Shown in pieces: positions 20,205-33,256 of a stretch of DNA of 61,687 bases; position 1 is the first letter of the stretch; every line of letters begins with the position of its first letter. Position numbers and translations under genes: made by a program. The notes below the pieces were generated by a model. It saw only the letters and a program-made list of their open reading frames with translations. It did no database searches and had not been told where the DNA came from. The stretch comes from Smittium mucronatum. Taxonomy: Eukaryota > Kickxellomycota > Harpellomycetes > Harpellales > Legeriomycetaceae. Location of the stretch: NCBI GenBank assembly GCA_001953115.1, contig LSSL01000161.1, forward strand, positions 1 to 61,687, in the 5' to 3' direction.

Positions 20205-22878
20205 AATAAAAATATTGAAAATTCACTAATATAGAAGATCGATTCAATAGACCCCCTTAAAAATAAAAAACTGCAAGTTTATTTTATAATCCGAATAAGT
20301 CGGAATAGCTGTAGTTTTTTAGAATTTTTTGAAAAAGCAAATGAAAATTGCAATTTGGTTAAAAGGGAAAACGATATTATATAATTAGATTTTACTTGTA
20401 AAAAACGCGTAAAAATGGGAAATTTGCGTTCAACCGAGATGCAAATATATATTGAAATTGTGAAAATTTTATCAATATAACTAATTTTTTTCGATTTTTT
20501 TTTTTACAATTTAGTTAGAAAATTAGCTTTCTTAAGGATTAAATTCGAATTTTAAAAAAATATTCGATATAAATGAAATTTAAAAATACTTTTTTGTTAA
20601 TAAGTTATTAGATTAATTCATCTAAATGATCTTTTGGATCTAATTCACGAAAATTTAACTAAATTATTTAATAAATATACACGTAAATACATATAGGTTG
20701 TACTATTTTTTTAAAATGAAACAGAAAATTATTGTCTATTTCTTGAAAAAAATTCCAGAATTAATTTCCAAAACTTTTTAAGGCAAGTAAAAGAAAGTGA
20801 TCTATAAATCCAATTAAACCCACTTATTGAAGTTTCTATTGACCATGAATATCAAATTATGGATAAATACTTTGAAAAATAATCAGAACAGAACTTAATT
20901 ATTTTAAAAAATTTTAACTTCCAAGAATTTGAATTTTTAATGTTATTTTTAAGCGATGATCTTTCAGGAATGTGAATCTTAATAAGAAAAAAAGCAAAAG
21001 CTATCTTTTCAATATAGCTTAATTTTTTTCTATCTTTTTTGAAGCAGTATTAATATTTTTCTGAGATCATTCTGGGTTTTGGTATGAGCCCTGCCTCCTC
21101 CCAAAGACTAATAGAAAGAATGGAAAATTCTACGAAAAAGAAACTTAAGGAAGATTTTCTGCTAGTTGTAAAAAAAAAAGATCGATTATTACAAAGGATG
21201 TCTTATAATAATTTTACCAAAGCTGCACTGATAATTGAAGCTTCTATAAAATAAGCTCCCAAAATTTCTGGAAAATTTATGGATTAAAAAGTGTTTTATT
21301 CGGGTAAAAACAAAAAATATTGCGCAAAACACGAATAAAAACACTTGCCTGACGGAAGAGTGTCAATTATATTTCTAATTAATTATGTATCTAAAAATAT
21401 TTTTAGTATATTTTTAGATAAGTTGGGGTATATAAGAAGTTTCTTCAAAATTATCCACACGATCTACTTCCAGGAATCAATTCTGGGCCATCGTTGCCGA
21501 TTTAGGATATATTGGGCTGCAGCTATAAATTACCACGATGCTTTCTAAAAAAGGGTCTGTACCAAGCCAAGTTGACCACAGCATTAAATCTAAATAGGCT
21601 TCTGTTAGAATACTCTGTGAGAAACATTGCGGTTGTCTAAAGCAATTATGGGTAGCCACTAGAAAAAAGATAAGAGCATATTTGGATCTTCACCAAAACA
21701 TAAATGATATTTGGTTCTGCTTGACCAATTTTTATGTTAGTAAAAATATATTATGGAATTTGGGGATTTGAAATGAATAGTTTTCCTTTTTAACGGATCA
21801 TCTTTATGATCATTTTAAATTTTGATTTGTTAGATCTAATTCTAATTTTAAATAAATTAAATGAAAATTTAAAGCTCTTTATTTAACAGGCTTAAGAAAT
21901 ACAATTTAAACTTATAATTTATATCATATATATATTTATCTGCAAATATACTGTTTTTTATCACCATTTAGAGCGTAAAAAATGTTATATTGATTATTAG
22001 AAGCTAAAAAATGAACTTTTCTACTATAAATTATTTTTAAATAAATATTCTGAGCTCTAACTTTATTAGGTGTGGTGTTTTTGATTTGAATTTACGTGTT
22101 ATTGAAAAGAAAAACCAAGAAATAATGCAAAATTAAAATGATAGGCTTTCAGTTTTTAATTCGAGGAATTTTAAACAAATTTATTTAAAAATTGCGTATA
22201 CTTATAAAACCAAAATGAAGTTTTTTTAAAGGTGGATTCAATAATTTAGATTTTTTTAGATAGAAACGCGTTATATTGATAAACCCACCCGCTTTTCAAA
22301 ATACTTATGTATTTCAATTAAACACTAAATTTTCCTTTTAGTTGTTTTTTTTAAAAAAATTGCATTTTAATGTTTTATTTGGGTTTTCTTCATTTTTTCC
22401 AATCGTTTTTCAGTTTTTTTAAAAAATTAAAATATACGAGCTCATTTTGATATAAATGGGATATATTCCTATTTTATGCGTTTATTATATTTAAATGCTT
22501 CATTAGCATTGGTGGACTAATCTTGGAATTTAATTCAGATATTAAATCAACTACACTTTGAAATGAAAATAAATTATAAGGATTGCGAAAAAAAGGCTAA
22601 GTATATGGGATACTCTTAGGGATACTGGCCGCTTTTTCCCAAAAATAATTATATGCTGATTTAGTAAAAAAAATTCAATTGTTTAGTTATCCTATATTAT
22701 TCCCAGAGTAATTTAAATTAGCCTCATTTAAATCACTGGAAACTATTATTTGATATTGATTTTATTTCAAAAAAATCATAAACGTAGTATTTCAAAATTT
22801 AGTCCTTACTAAAATAGATGTAGCAAACTTTAGTAAGAAAATTGTCTGGAATGTCAAAATATTGTCCATATAAAGATG
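20205..22878. other. AT-rich DNA with possible decayed coding fragments
   Basis: Most is featureless. Around 21060-21640 the composition is more exon-like and short frames appear, one reading FGMSPASSQRLIERM and, later in the same stretch, KAALIIEASIK. They are broken by stops and shifts, and the products cannot be named. They may derive from a transposon protein. Confidence 0.3.
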
Positions 22879-23386
22879 GTGCCGCAAAATTTGACCCAAT
22901 TTTTTGACAGTAAATACTATTTCATCAAATTCATATTGACCCAATGGGAATTTAACCAAATGAAGACATCAACCAATGAGAGTTAACAATTTTTATTTTA
23001 TTTTATTTTATATAAGCCACTTCGCGATAAAAAAAAAACTTCTCAAAACATAAAATTTAAAATAATAATTGTAAAAATTTTCATGGATTCAACAAGAAAA
23101 AAATTTCATAAAAGATCTTGAAATGCTGTTAAAAACACAATTTTAAAGCGAATATGTTATTTGTTAGATATAATAATATAATACGACAAATGATAAAATT
23201 TATAACTCAAATTATAGGATCCCGAACACATAATTTCTATATTTAATAAAGATATTGTATAAGCACAAATTTTTACTATGAGTGGCATTAGCAAAATGTT
23301 TTTGGGTGAAATGTCCATTTGGCCAAATTAATTGTTCAAAGGTCTTTGGGACATTTTTCTTAAGGGTGAAATGCCGTAGAACCATT
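22879..23386 (+). repeat. Dispersed repeat, copy 1
   Basis: It aligns in order with 41706-42116 on the same strand. Both begin GTGCCGC, then ATTTGACYCAATTTTTT, then TATTTCATCAAAT, AATGAAGACATCA, CCACTTCGCGAT, a GGATCC-type block, ATACATAATTTCT-type, AATAAAGATAT, and near the end GGTGAAAT...TAGAACC. The sequence is non-coding in both. Ends and target duplications were not resolved. Confidence 0.65.
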
Positions 23387-25130
23387 AAGACATCTTTTAA
23401 ACCCAATTTTGTATTAAAATGGCTATTTACCAAATGTGTTTGAGTGAAATTTCAATTTTGCCAAATTAATTGGAATTTTTTCTTTGGGTGAAATATATTA
23501 AAACCATTCAATTTAATATCCAACCACAATTTGATTCGGATTTGAAATTGTATATCCAATTTTTATTTATATTTACAAACATAACAAATGGATATCGTGA
23601 TTCAATATGAAGATCAATTTAGATGGTGGAAAAAAATAACTAACCTATTCCATAATTATTTAATCAATATAAAATTATTATTTATCTCTTTAGCGGAAAG
23701 GGACCTATTTTAGCTCCAATTGGTTGTGTATTTATTGATTTGGTTTGATAAATTACACGTATTAACCTACAAAAAACACGATTTGTAATATGGGCTCTAA
23801 TTAGAAACAAATATTAGGGATAAATAATAGATAAGTTTTTTTTACCGACCAAGAAAGGATTAATAGTGATTTTATCGTAATTGTATACCTATAAAAAATA
23901 TGAAAGAAATTTAAAAAAATAAATACTCTGCTATACCTAAGAATCTCCTTGAATAAATATATTTACTAAATTGTTTGATATGCTCAGAATTATTAAGCAA
24001 TATCTTCCTCTAAAATAAAGCCAAAATTTTTTTTAAAGTTTATTGGTCTAATAAATTTATAAAATTGATAAAAATCTTAATAGAACAGAATATAAAAAAC
24101 ACTACAAATCGTTTTTAAATAGCCGAAGTATTTTCTTAATCCGAAGAAAAATGTGTAAATAAGAACAGCTTTATAAAAACACACAATTTTTTTCCCAAAA
24201 AGATTTTCTATTTGAGTTTTTAAAAAATAATATCATTTATTTTTTAAATTCCTAAATTGGAAATAATAAATCCAATTTGATTCTCAATAGATTTTTAAAT
24301 TTTCTTTCATGTCCGGAAATAAGGTTATATTAACGAAATAATATTTTTTTGAGCTAAAAAATATTCAATTAATAATAAAAAATCTCAAGATAATTTTTTA
24401 TCGTTATTTTTTTTAAAAAAATTAAACCAATAAAAAGTAATCACAAGAATTTTGTGTATGAAATTCACTGAATTTCGCTAAATATATATAGTAATTTCTT
24501 TGCTATATTTTTATTAATTATTTCACTAAATTAATTCCAAAAAAAAAACAGAATGTTTTTATTTGTCAATATTTTTTATAACGCGAAATAAAAAACGAAA
24601 AAATTGATACCAATTAATATTCCAAAGCATCAAAATTTAATTCCAACTAAAAGAAAAATTCAGAAGATAGTCTGCCATCAATATTGAAATATTTTTTCAA
24701 TATGTCTATCATATTCTTATCCAGTATTTAGAAAAAAATCTTTAAGAAATATTATAAATCCCTAATTTAATTTATCTAAATTTATATAAGTATGATTTAA
24801 AGTTTTTGGCACAAATATTGTTTGCATGGTACCATTTTACCTGTTTTTTTCTACCTATAATTTTAAATTATTAAGTTTGTATTAAAAAATTAAATTTGTA
24901 TATTTCTTGAAATTATGCATCAAAAAATATATTTAAAATTCGTTCTATTTATTGGCAAAAAAAGTATAAGAAATGTCCAATATGTGAATTTTTAGTATGA
25001 AAATAGTTCTGAATCCAAGTTTTTGGCTACATGATTATTTTTTTTCGATTCAGCAATATTTTTTTATATGAAAATTATTTAAAAAAAACAGATGCTCTAC
25101 ATGATTTAATTCAAAATGTTAAAAAATTGA
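23387..25130. other. AT-rich non-coding stretch
   Basis: No coding segment is seen. GGGTGAAAT-type segments followed by CCAAATTAATTG recur near 23304 and 23440 (about 138 bp apart), which hints that the repeat at 22879 extends farther with an internal duplication. Confidence 0.45.
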
Positions 25131-25137
25131 ATAGTGC

Positions 25138-25548
25138 AAAGATGAAGCTGAAAGCCACGAGGTGGATCCATATTTAAATCCTACTGAAATTGCAGGATAT
25201 TAGAGCGGGTATGAATATAATGAGACAGAATTTTTCGATGAAATAATAGAAAACCTCGATGATATATATTTTTAACTGTTTTTGAAATCGAGAGTTTCAA
25301 CGAAGTTTATTCTGTTTGTGAAAATAAACTTATCAGGGCGTAAATTAAAAAGGGAAAATTTTTCAAAAATATCACCAAAAATCAAGGTACTAATTTGTAT
25401 TGATTATCTGCACTATTTTTTTAAGTTTCATAAATTTGGCCGTGGCTTTAATACACCGGCTTTATCTGTTTGTAATTTCTTCAATTCTACAGCTGATATC
25501 ACCTGCGAACCATTGATGAAACATTATTATTCACCAATAAAAAAATAG
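25138..25548 (+). pseudogene. Decayed gene of unknown family, copy A
   Basis: An acidic stretch (about 25138-25275, interrupted by stops) leads into an 88-codon open frame at 25282-25548. Within that frame, LICIDYLHYFFKFHKFGRG and LSVCNFFNSTADI align without gaps to a minus-strand decayed protein at about 47460-48640 (LISISFLRHYFKYDKLDRN and LSACNIANSTTEF). Two diverged copies of one unknown protein, both broken, suggest a transposon-encoded or otherwise repeated gene. I do not recognise the domain. Confidence 0.5.
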
Positions 25549-28128
25549 ATCCCAATAATCCCAATCAATACCCCTAGCTGACAATAAAGATGTAGCAATA
25601 ATTATAGAAAGAACCATTTTTTTCATAAATATGCCAACATAATTGTTTTATGATATTAAGATTTTCTAATTTGGAAAGCAAAACAGAATCTTTTTGAAAA
25701 GGGGAACAGCAATAATTCTTGATATTGTTTGTTATTTTATAAACCCAATAGTAGAGGAATGATCCATGAAATGTATGTAACCAGAAAAACATAAGGAATA
25801 TACATTTTTTTTTGAAGAAATACCCTTCTGACTATACAATAAAAGTTAATTGTCTATAATGGCAGGCAAAGGGGATTTTTTTATAGAAATTTTTTTTAGA
25901 TTTGTTACGGATAAAAAGAAAAATAATCTTGATAATTACAGGGACTCAAAAATTAAAAATTCTTTAGCTTCTCAAGTCAAATAGAAGTTCAAGCCGAAAA
26001 CTCAAAAGATATTAAACAAAATAATCATAAACAAAGATCAATAATAGAAAGATTTTTTTTATCATATTTAACGGTTTCTTTAAATCAATACGAGATACAT
26101 ACAGAGGATTTTTTTTAAAATATAGAGACCTTTATAGATATTTTTATAGCTTTGACTAAGATAAATATATCTAAATCACCATTGAGAATATATGACACTA
26201 AATTGTATGGCTCTATGAGATGCATATAAATGGAATCTTAATATATATATATATTAGATCTAATTCAAACAGAAAATGAGAAATATTTTCATGAGAAATT
26301 TCCTCTTTTTCATTCAATAAAAATAACAGAAATTAAATTCCATCAAAAAAATAATGCTAGAAATAATTTATGCAACTTTTGAGCAAGAATTATGTGAATA
26401 AGATTATTTATCATAAACCTCATAGAAACCCTCGCTCCCCCACAAAAAAAGCATTTATTTTTTTTTTTCTTTTATAGATCACAATTTTTATTTTATCGAA
26501 TTTAGACAAAAGTGTTACTTTTTTAAATAATAATGCTTAAAATAATAGAGTCGATTTAAATATCTTTACAAAATTTGATGTTTTTTTTTCTGTTAAAAAG
26601 AATAGATTTTTTTGAATTCAATTTGAATACATTTCTCTTTCATTTCCATTATTTTCACTACAAATTATTTCAGGACAGCTATTGATTATTTTGAAATAAA
26701 TTTACTTGATATTATTTCAAAAATTAATAACATTTGCCATTTTATTTTGGCATCTTTTTATTAGTTTTTTAGATTCGATCAAATCGAAATTTTATTAGAT
26801 AATATAATCCTGATTTTTTTTTGCCCAATCTTTATAAGAATGTAAAAATTAAGGTCTTGGAAAGATGGTATCAATTTTTCATTTTTTAACCAAATTTTTA
26901 TACTAAAAAACTTTTAAATGATTTAGAGATAATATAGGGCCTTTAACAAGATAAATTTCCAATTTTTTCACTAAATATTGGACCTCATATAAATAAATGG
27001 AAATGAGGCTAATTTTTTTTAACACAACCTTTATTTAAAAAGCCGAAGTTTTTAGAGGCTAAAAATAGGTAACAAACTTTTTATTTAAAAAATATTAAAA
27101 AGTATATTGAATATGGAGATAAAAATTTACTTTTATAAACTATCTTTTAAATATCCTTAGATATATTGGATTGAAAAGAAATAATAATAATATCAGTTTT
27201 GATTTATCAATTTGAATAATGTTTGATTTTATCCACGTAAAAGGTGGGTATTAATACGTTTTACGCAGATAAATTTTCATATAAGTAAGCAAAGATCAAT
27301 TATTTTATTTTCATTTATTTAAAATTAGCTATATTTCATAAAATATCTTTAATACATTTAGCATGAAATTAAAATTTATTAAAGCTTTTTAATTTACTAT
27401 TTATATATGGTAATGATTGAATTTTTTTAGATTCACCTTAATTATGACCGAAAAAGGTTTCAAAGCCCGTTTTGAATATAATTATTCCTAAAAGCCGTTT
27501 TTAGAAATATAATACATATTATGAGCTTAAAATATTAGAATTTGAAATTTTATCAAAATGGATTTTTTTTAGCAAATAAATCCATCTCCTTTTATAATTT
27601 CATTATTTACAACTCCCCTTATTTCTTTCAATGTAGAATTTTGTAAGAAAAAATATTAATTTTAGCTATGTAAAACTAAATTTTATTCAATTTTCATCGT
27701 TTTGTGTAATTTTTTTATAAGTATTTTACAACCTAACAAAATTTAAAGTACAAATGTGCATCTTATGTTGTCAAATAATGATACAATGCATAATATTTTC
27801 AAAAACAACCTTTTGTAAATATCTGAAGTTTTATATATATGAATATTTTGTTAAATAGTGAATTTAGACTAATATAAGTCCGAGTCCCCTATTTTTGGCA
27901 ATTTAAAACTTTAATTAACCATTTTTGGCCCATTAGAATCAATTTCGACTAATATATGAATCTATCATATAAACACGCTCAAATTTATGAGTAGTTTTTT
28001 GACTAATTTTTTTTTTGAAAATGAGTAAACATTTTTTTCCAATAGCTGCTTATTATTCGTATTTTCATAATAAAAAATAAATCAATCGCCCTAAATTTCA
28101 CCAAATCTAAAAAAAACATGGTATTTTT
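25549..28128. other. AT-rich non-coding stretch
   Basis: Nothing recognisable is seen. Homopolymer A and T runs and AT repeats dominate. Confidence 0.5.
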
Positions 28129-28291
28129 TTAACTCTTTACGGGTCCAAATTTTTTATCTGAACTCCCATTCTCTCTTATTAATCAATTAAATTGACTATA
28201 TTTCTTAATTTATCCAATAATGTAAAAATGCCATTTTTTTTTATAACATTTAATTAAAAATTCATTCCATTTTTATACCCCCAACAATTAA
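28129..28291 (-). mobile_element. ~171-bp piggyBac-like MITE, decayed copy
   Basis: TTAACTCTTTACGGGTCCAA at 28129 is a family terminus. The interior shares ATCCAATAATGTAAAAATG with the copy at 28527-28698. Its right terminus is worn away and ends on the TTAA at 28288-28291, which is also the left target site of the next copy. Confidence 0.6.
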
Positions 28292-28458
28292 CCATTTCAG
28301 GAGCGATGTTACAAAAAATGGCTTCCACTTTTCGCTCAATGTTATTATTAGTTTAATTTTATTTTATACCATTGGGATGATCATATTTTTGAACCAATCG
28401 TAATTGATTATACACGCAAATGGGGGCAAGGCACAAATTTGGTTCCGGAAAGGGTTAA
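28288..28458 (-). mobile_element. 171-bp piggyBac-like MITE, copy 2
   Basis: TTAA at 28288-28291 and 28455-28458, 171 bp overall. Read in reverse it lines up with the copy at 12219-12389, including ACAAAAAATGGCTTCCACTT near the left end and GGTTCCGGAAAGGGTTAA at the right. Confidence 0.8.
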
Positions 28459-28526
28459 AATTTGATATAAAAGATCCTGTCATTATTTAAGAGCAAATAT
28501 ATTCTAGCAGCTTTATTCACATTTGA

Positions 28527-28698
28527 TTAATACTTTCAGGGCTGAAAACACATAAATGGAATATAATTTAGGTTCAATGTTTCCATTAAAAAAAATGATA
28601 TTTTTACATTATTGGATACATTAAAAGATATAACCAATTAAAATGGCTAATTATCAATAATGGGAATGAGGGAAGAATTCTGGCTCAGAAAGGATTAA
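28527..28698 (-). mobile_element. 172-bp piggyBac-like MITE, copy 3
   Basis: TTAATACTTTCAGGGCTG at the left and GGCTCAGAAAGGATTAA at the right, with TTAA on both outer edges (28527-28530, 28695-28698). Same length class as its neighbours, only 68 bp away. Confidence 0.75.
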
Positions 28699-29357
28699 AT
28701 TTTAATTTCACTGGATGTTTATTTTTCATTTGTTAAAACTGAAAATTCAAATAATAGGCTATATTTTCCATTAATCCGATAATTAAGCTTTATATCACCT
28801 TAAAATTATAATAATTTATCTAAATTGGTCGCATAAAAAATACAATCAAATTAAATTTTTTTCATTAACTCCTGCATTTTCGATTGATCTCTTTTAATAT
28901 TAGTAGAAAATTACATAAAATATTTAAAGATTTTGAAGTGTAAATATTCAAAATTAGTCGAAAGTGATTTAAAAAAATCAAATTTTGTTCATTATATTTG
29001 AAATGTACACAATATAGTGGAATTTTTTTTAAATTTGTCAAAAATTATTATTTAACCTTAGTATTTTAGATTGATTCGCTACAAAATGTTATCATAGATA
29101 ATGTAATCCTAAATTTGGTACATATAATTTTTTATCACACAGACAGTTTAAGTTAGATTAACTAATAAAAATTTCATAAAATTTAAAATTATATAGTTTA
29201 AAATTTGGTGAAAAGGTCGGGCTTCATTTTAATAAAGTTATGTAATTTTTCGCTTATTCAATTTTTTAGTATAAAAATATTCATAAAGTTATTTTCCATC
29301 AATGAAAGCTTTTGATTTTGAAACGTATAGTTTCATTGATTAGTTTAAAACTACTAT

Positions 29358-29528
29358 TTAACCCTTCCCGGAAACGAACTATTACATTCCTTCAATTTGT
29401 ATATATCGACAACTTTAATTAAATAGACTTATAGATTTATCCAATAGTATGCAAAAATTTTCAATTTAGTGACAGAATTGAACAAAAATGAAAGCCATTT
29501 TTTTAACATCGCCACTAAAAGGGATTAA
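29358..29528 (+). mobile_element. 171-bp piggyBac-like MITE, copy 4
   Basis: TTAACCCTTCCCGG at 29358 and CACTAAAAGGGATTAA ending at 29528, exactly 171 bp. It contains ATGAAAGCCATTTTTT near the right end, as in copy 1. Confidence 0.75.
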
Positions 29529-29950
29529 ATAAATTCATATACCACAGAAAAAAAAGGTTATATTAAGTGTCTGAGTCTCATTCTACAAAATTTATTATAA
29601 AAATATATAAAATATTTAATTAATTGGTTTTTAATTATATTAGATGGGCCATAATTTTTTTTTTCCACAAATAGTAACAAACTATTATCGATTTAAATCT
29701 TAAAAAATGATCCAATAGAAAAATCACCGTAATATTACACTATTAATGATTTCTTTATGCACTAAAATTTTGTCATTAAGTTTTTTTCTGACAGAAAATG
29801 AAAATTATATTTAGTTATTCGAAAATAAATGACACATTAATATACCAATCGTCTATAATGATAAAGATTTGCGTTATTTATATCGACTTCGATAAATAAA
29901 TTATAAACCCATGACTTTTTTAAAGGATGCAAGATTACTAATTTATCCGA

Positions 29951-30048
29951 ATTGATTCTAGACAACTCTCTTACATCTTAATGAAAAATTAATTTCAAAA
30001 TTGATTCTAGATAACTCTCTTACATCTTAATCAAAAATTAATTTCAAA
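29951..30048 (+). repeat. 49-bp tandem duplication
   Basis: Two adjacent 49-bp copies (29951-29999 and 30000-30048) start ATTGATTCTAGA and differ at only about two positions. It is a recent local duplication with no coding content. Confidence 0.9.
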
Positions 30049-32510
30049 ATTGATAAGGGTTTACAAAATATTTATCTTTTTTCTTAAAACGATCCTATTA
30101 TCATCCCCGTAAAACTGTTTAATAAAAATAAAAAACTCATGTGTAACTAATAATGGAAAAGCAAAAATTAACTCATATTATAATTTACTTTCCTTTTTAA
30201 TCACTGAATTTCCCATAATTGGCTGGTCCTTATATAAATTACTTGTGGATAAAAAAATAGGTAAAATAATTTGGTTTTTTATAAATTAGAATGTTCATTT
30301 TTCTCATATAACGCGTTTTTTGTGTTAATATAATATCTTTAAAATTTTGAAAATTTAGCTATTTAAATTTACACGCTTTAATTTTTGGATATGTAAAAAA
30401 ATCGAATGATATTTTAAGCTATTCTAGGTGATAATTGGTTGTTTAAAATTTCGATTAAAATGATTTCACCCTTAACTAATTTTTATAAAAAATCATGTTT
30501 AGTGAGTGTAATATCACCGCATCTATTTCCATAGCGTTCAAAGTTTAATATTTTAATAAAAATAATGATAATAATTTCGAATATATACCTTATATATCTA
30601 ATATAAGGTTTCAAAATATCATTAAAGATATTTAAAGGTGTAGAGAGATCACAAAGGAATATCGGATAAATGAAAAAGTTGAATCTGTGCTTTAATGGGA
30701 TATTTTAGTAATCAGGAAGAATTAGAGCCCATAATTTTTTATCAGTTTCTTATAATCTTCGTAAAGTATATTTTTTGATTTTTTTTGAAATATAATATTT
30801 AAATGAATTTTAATCTGTCTGCGAAAAATATCTGACTCTAGTTGATATGAAAAGAGGAATACAGTCCAAGTTATCCCCAAAGGATAAAATAAAATTCTCA
30901 TGAAATTCCTAAAAGATTATTATTAATATGAAAAAATTGGTAAATTCTTTAATATATCCAGAAAAATAGTGAGTAATATTGTTAACACAACAAAAGAAGT
31001 CATTAGAGATTTTCCAATTAATTTTTTTTTTGTGTCTTATGAAGAAGGAGCTACAAATATCCCAGTCAATACTTTTATACAAGAATAGGGATTTACCATT
31101 AATAATATATTGCACAATTTTTTTTATACTACGTTCATATTTTTCATTTCAATACAGAAAAATATTCTACTCGGGAAAGTACCGTAGATACTGTTTCAAG
31201 ATAGAAATTGCAGTAATACCAGATATAGGTGCACGCTTATTATTACAAATTTTAGAGACTCCAGGAATGATATTCCTTTATCAGAAGAATTGAAAATACA
31301 TAATGAGATTTCTTAAAAAAGTCACCTTCAGATTACAGAATTCATGATGTCGGTGGAACTATCATGAGTGGTAAATTATGGATGATAAAAGATATGTAGG
31401 CCTTGAAAATAAATTCAGATTATTTATACAAAAACAGATATAAATATCGAAATCGGAAAATCAGGCTCAATCCCAGAAACTTTTTAATACTCAAAATGAT
31501 TTAACATTGACACAAGGATTAATAGAATAATGTAATCTAAATCAATCCTAAACCGAGTATAGCGAGAAAATAATTGTTGGAAATTTCTTATAAAGATTAA
31601 AGAAAACTTTTAAATTAATGTACGGCACACATAATTGCACATAGGAAAATTTATAGGTATTCATAAATATATGTGGTGCATCGAAGAATCTACATACATC
31701 AAAATCACTTTTAAGAATCGATGGTGTAAAAATGTATTATTATATTAGGGAAAAAGAAAAAAATTACTTGAGAAAAATGATGATAAAAAAAGAAAGTGGA
31801 AATAAAGACAAAAAAACTCAATGATTTCTATAGAATAAACAAAATTGACCCGTGAAAGTAATAAATAATATTATATAGCAATAAAAAAATATTCTTTTTG
31901 ATAAAGACAGCCTCTTCTCAACCTGAGATCAGTGAGTTTGACAATATTTAATAATTAATTTAAATCTCTTTTATACATAAGATTAAACAAATTTTGTTTT
32001 TTTTAGTTATAAAAAGTTTTAATAATTTTTTTTTACGAAATAATCACATTTTATTTCAGTTATAACAATTGATATTATCAATACATTTAAATTAAGCATT
32101 AAAAAAATTTAATTGGTCAATTTGGATCCACAATGTAAAAAAAAAGTATAAAAGAAAAGCTAAGAGCAAAAAAAACAATGAATCCTTCTCTTTTTCTCCC
32201 CCCTTCAATTCAAAATAATATTGATATTTCTCTTACCAGTTTCCATTAGCTTGGAATTTTTTACCACCAGTTCAATTTAGCATAGTTTTAAAACCTCCAG
32301 TATTGGATGGGAGATAAGCTAATTGGTCAATATACTTTAATCAGTTATAAATTATGAAATTTTTATTGGAAGAACTTCTATTAATCATTTAACTTTATTG
32401 GGATTTTAATAGATTTTATAATCCAATTATAAAAATGGATATATAGAAATAAAAAAAGACTTAATTAGTAAAAAAGCATTAAGATAGGATTTTCATAACC
32501 CCTAAGAGTG
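30049..32510. other. AT-rich stretch with an unrecognised open frame
   Basis: A 104-codon frame at 30979-31293 and broken frames to about 31820 are slightly richer in G and C than their surroundings. They could be a decayed transposon gene. No domain is recognised, so no gene is called. Confidence 0.35.
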
Positions 32511-33008
32511 AAATACCTTGCCGTGGTTTAGGGGCTTAATAGTGTACTTTTCGAAGTATACTAGACTAAAATTTCACGCAGCGTTGTACTATTCTTGGTT
32601 GGGAGTAGTAGAGATAGCGCACAGCGATTCGAAGGACAGCGATTCCAGAGGAGGACCATCTAGAAACAGGAGGAACCGATCGTTTAGCACAGCTGAGACA
32701 TAGTCTAGTGCACAAGTCCAGCATTCGACAGTCAGACGGATCTCAGCGTCTAACAGCTATTTGTAGGAATTCCATGTCGATCAAACCCACGTTTGGGTAG
32801 GAGCCTAATTTTATTAATCCTGTTAGGAGTAGGCTCTGACTAGGGACTCAGTAGTTTCAATGAACTATTTTTCATTGACAAAGAGCTTAATTTTTGACTG
32901 CATGTAACCTCAGTCATCCATCCTACTTGAAGCAATGCCAGGGGGGGTCTTTCGGTTGGTAGATTGCACCCTTTTCCCGTAGGTACGCAGCCGGTAGTCC
33001 GGCAGAGG
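32511..33008 (+). mobile_element. GC-richer A-tailed retroposon-like repeat, copy 1 up to the gap
   Basis: An abrupt rise in G+C marks this block. Bases 32590-33008 are identical to 33257-33675 on the other side of the gap. The first ~80 bp are seen only here. TGGTTTAGGGG at 32522 resembles an RNA polymerase III A box, but no good B box sits at the expected distance. No coding role is clear; a 61-codon frame at 32518-32703 is Ser/Arg-rich. Confidence 0.6.
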
Positions 33009-33256
33009 NNNNNNNNNNNNNNNNNNNNNNNNNNNNNNNNNNNNNNNNNNNNNNNNNNNNNNNNNNNNNNNNNNNNNNNNNNNNNNNNNNNNNNNNNNNN
33101 NNNNNNNNNNNNNNNNNNNNNNNNNNNNNNNNNNNNNNNNNNNNNNNNNNNNNNNNNNNNNNNNNNNNNNNNNNNNNNNNNNNNNNNNNNNNNNNNNNNN
33201 NNNNNNNNNNNNNNNNNNNNNNNNNNNNNNNNNNNNNNNNNNNNNNNNNNNNNNNN
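33009..33256. other. Assembly gap (248 N)
   Basis: A run of N. Open frames that cross it are meaningless. The identical sequence on both sides suggests the gap sits in a tandem or collapsed repeat, or is an overlap that was not merged. Confidence 0.99.

Noticed and set aside
21060..21110. Reverse-transcriptase-like FGMSPASSQRLIERM
   Set aside because: It recalls the FGL..AP..FQR motif of Ty3-type enzymes but lacks two residues, and no catalytic YxDD block follows.
32522..32640. tRNA-derived SINE head (A box TGGTTTAGGGG, B box near GATTCGAAGG)
   Set aside because: The B-box candidate has several mismatches and lies about 100 bp from the A box; not enough for a tRNA or pol III promoter call.
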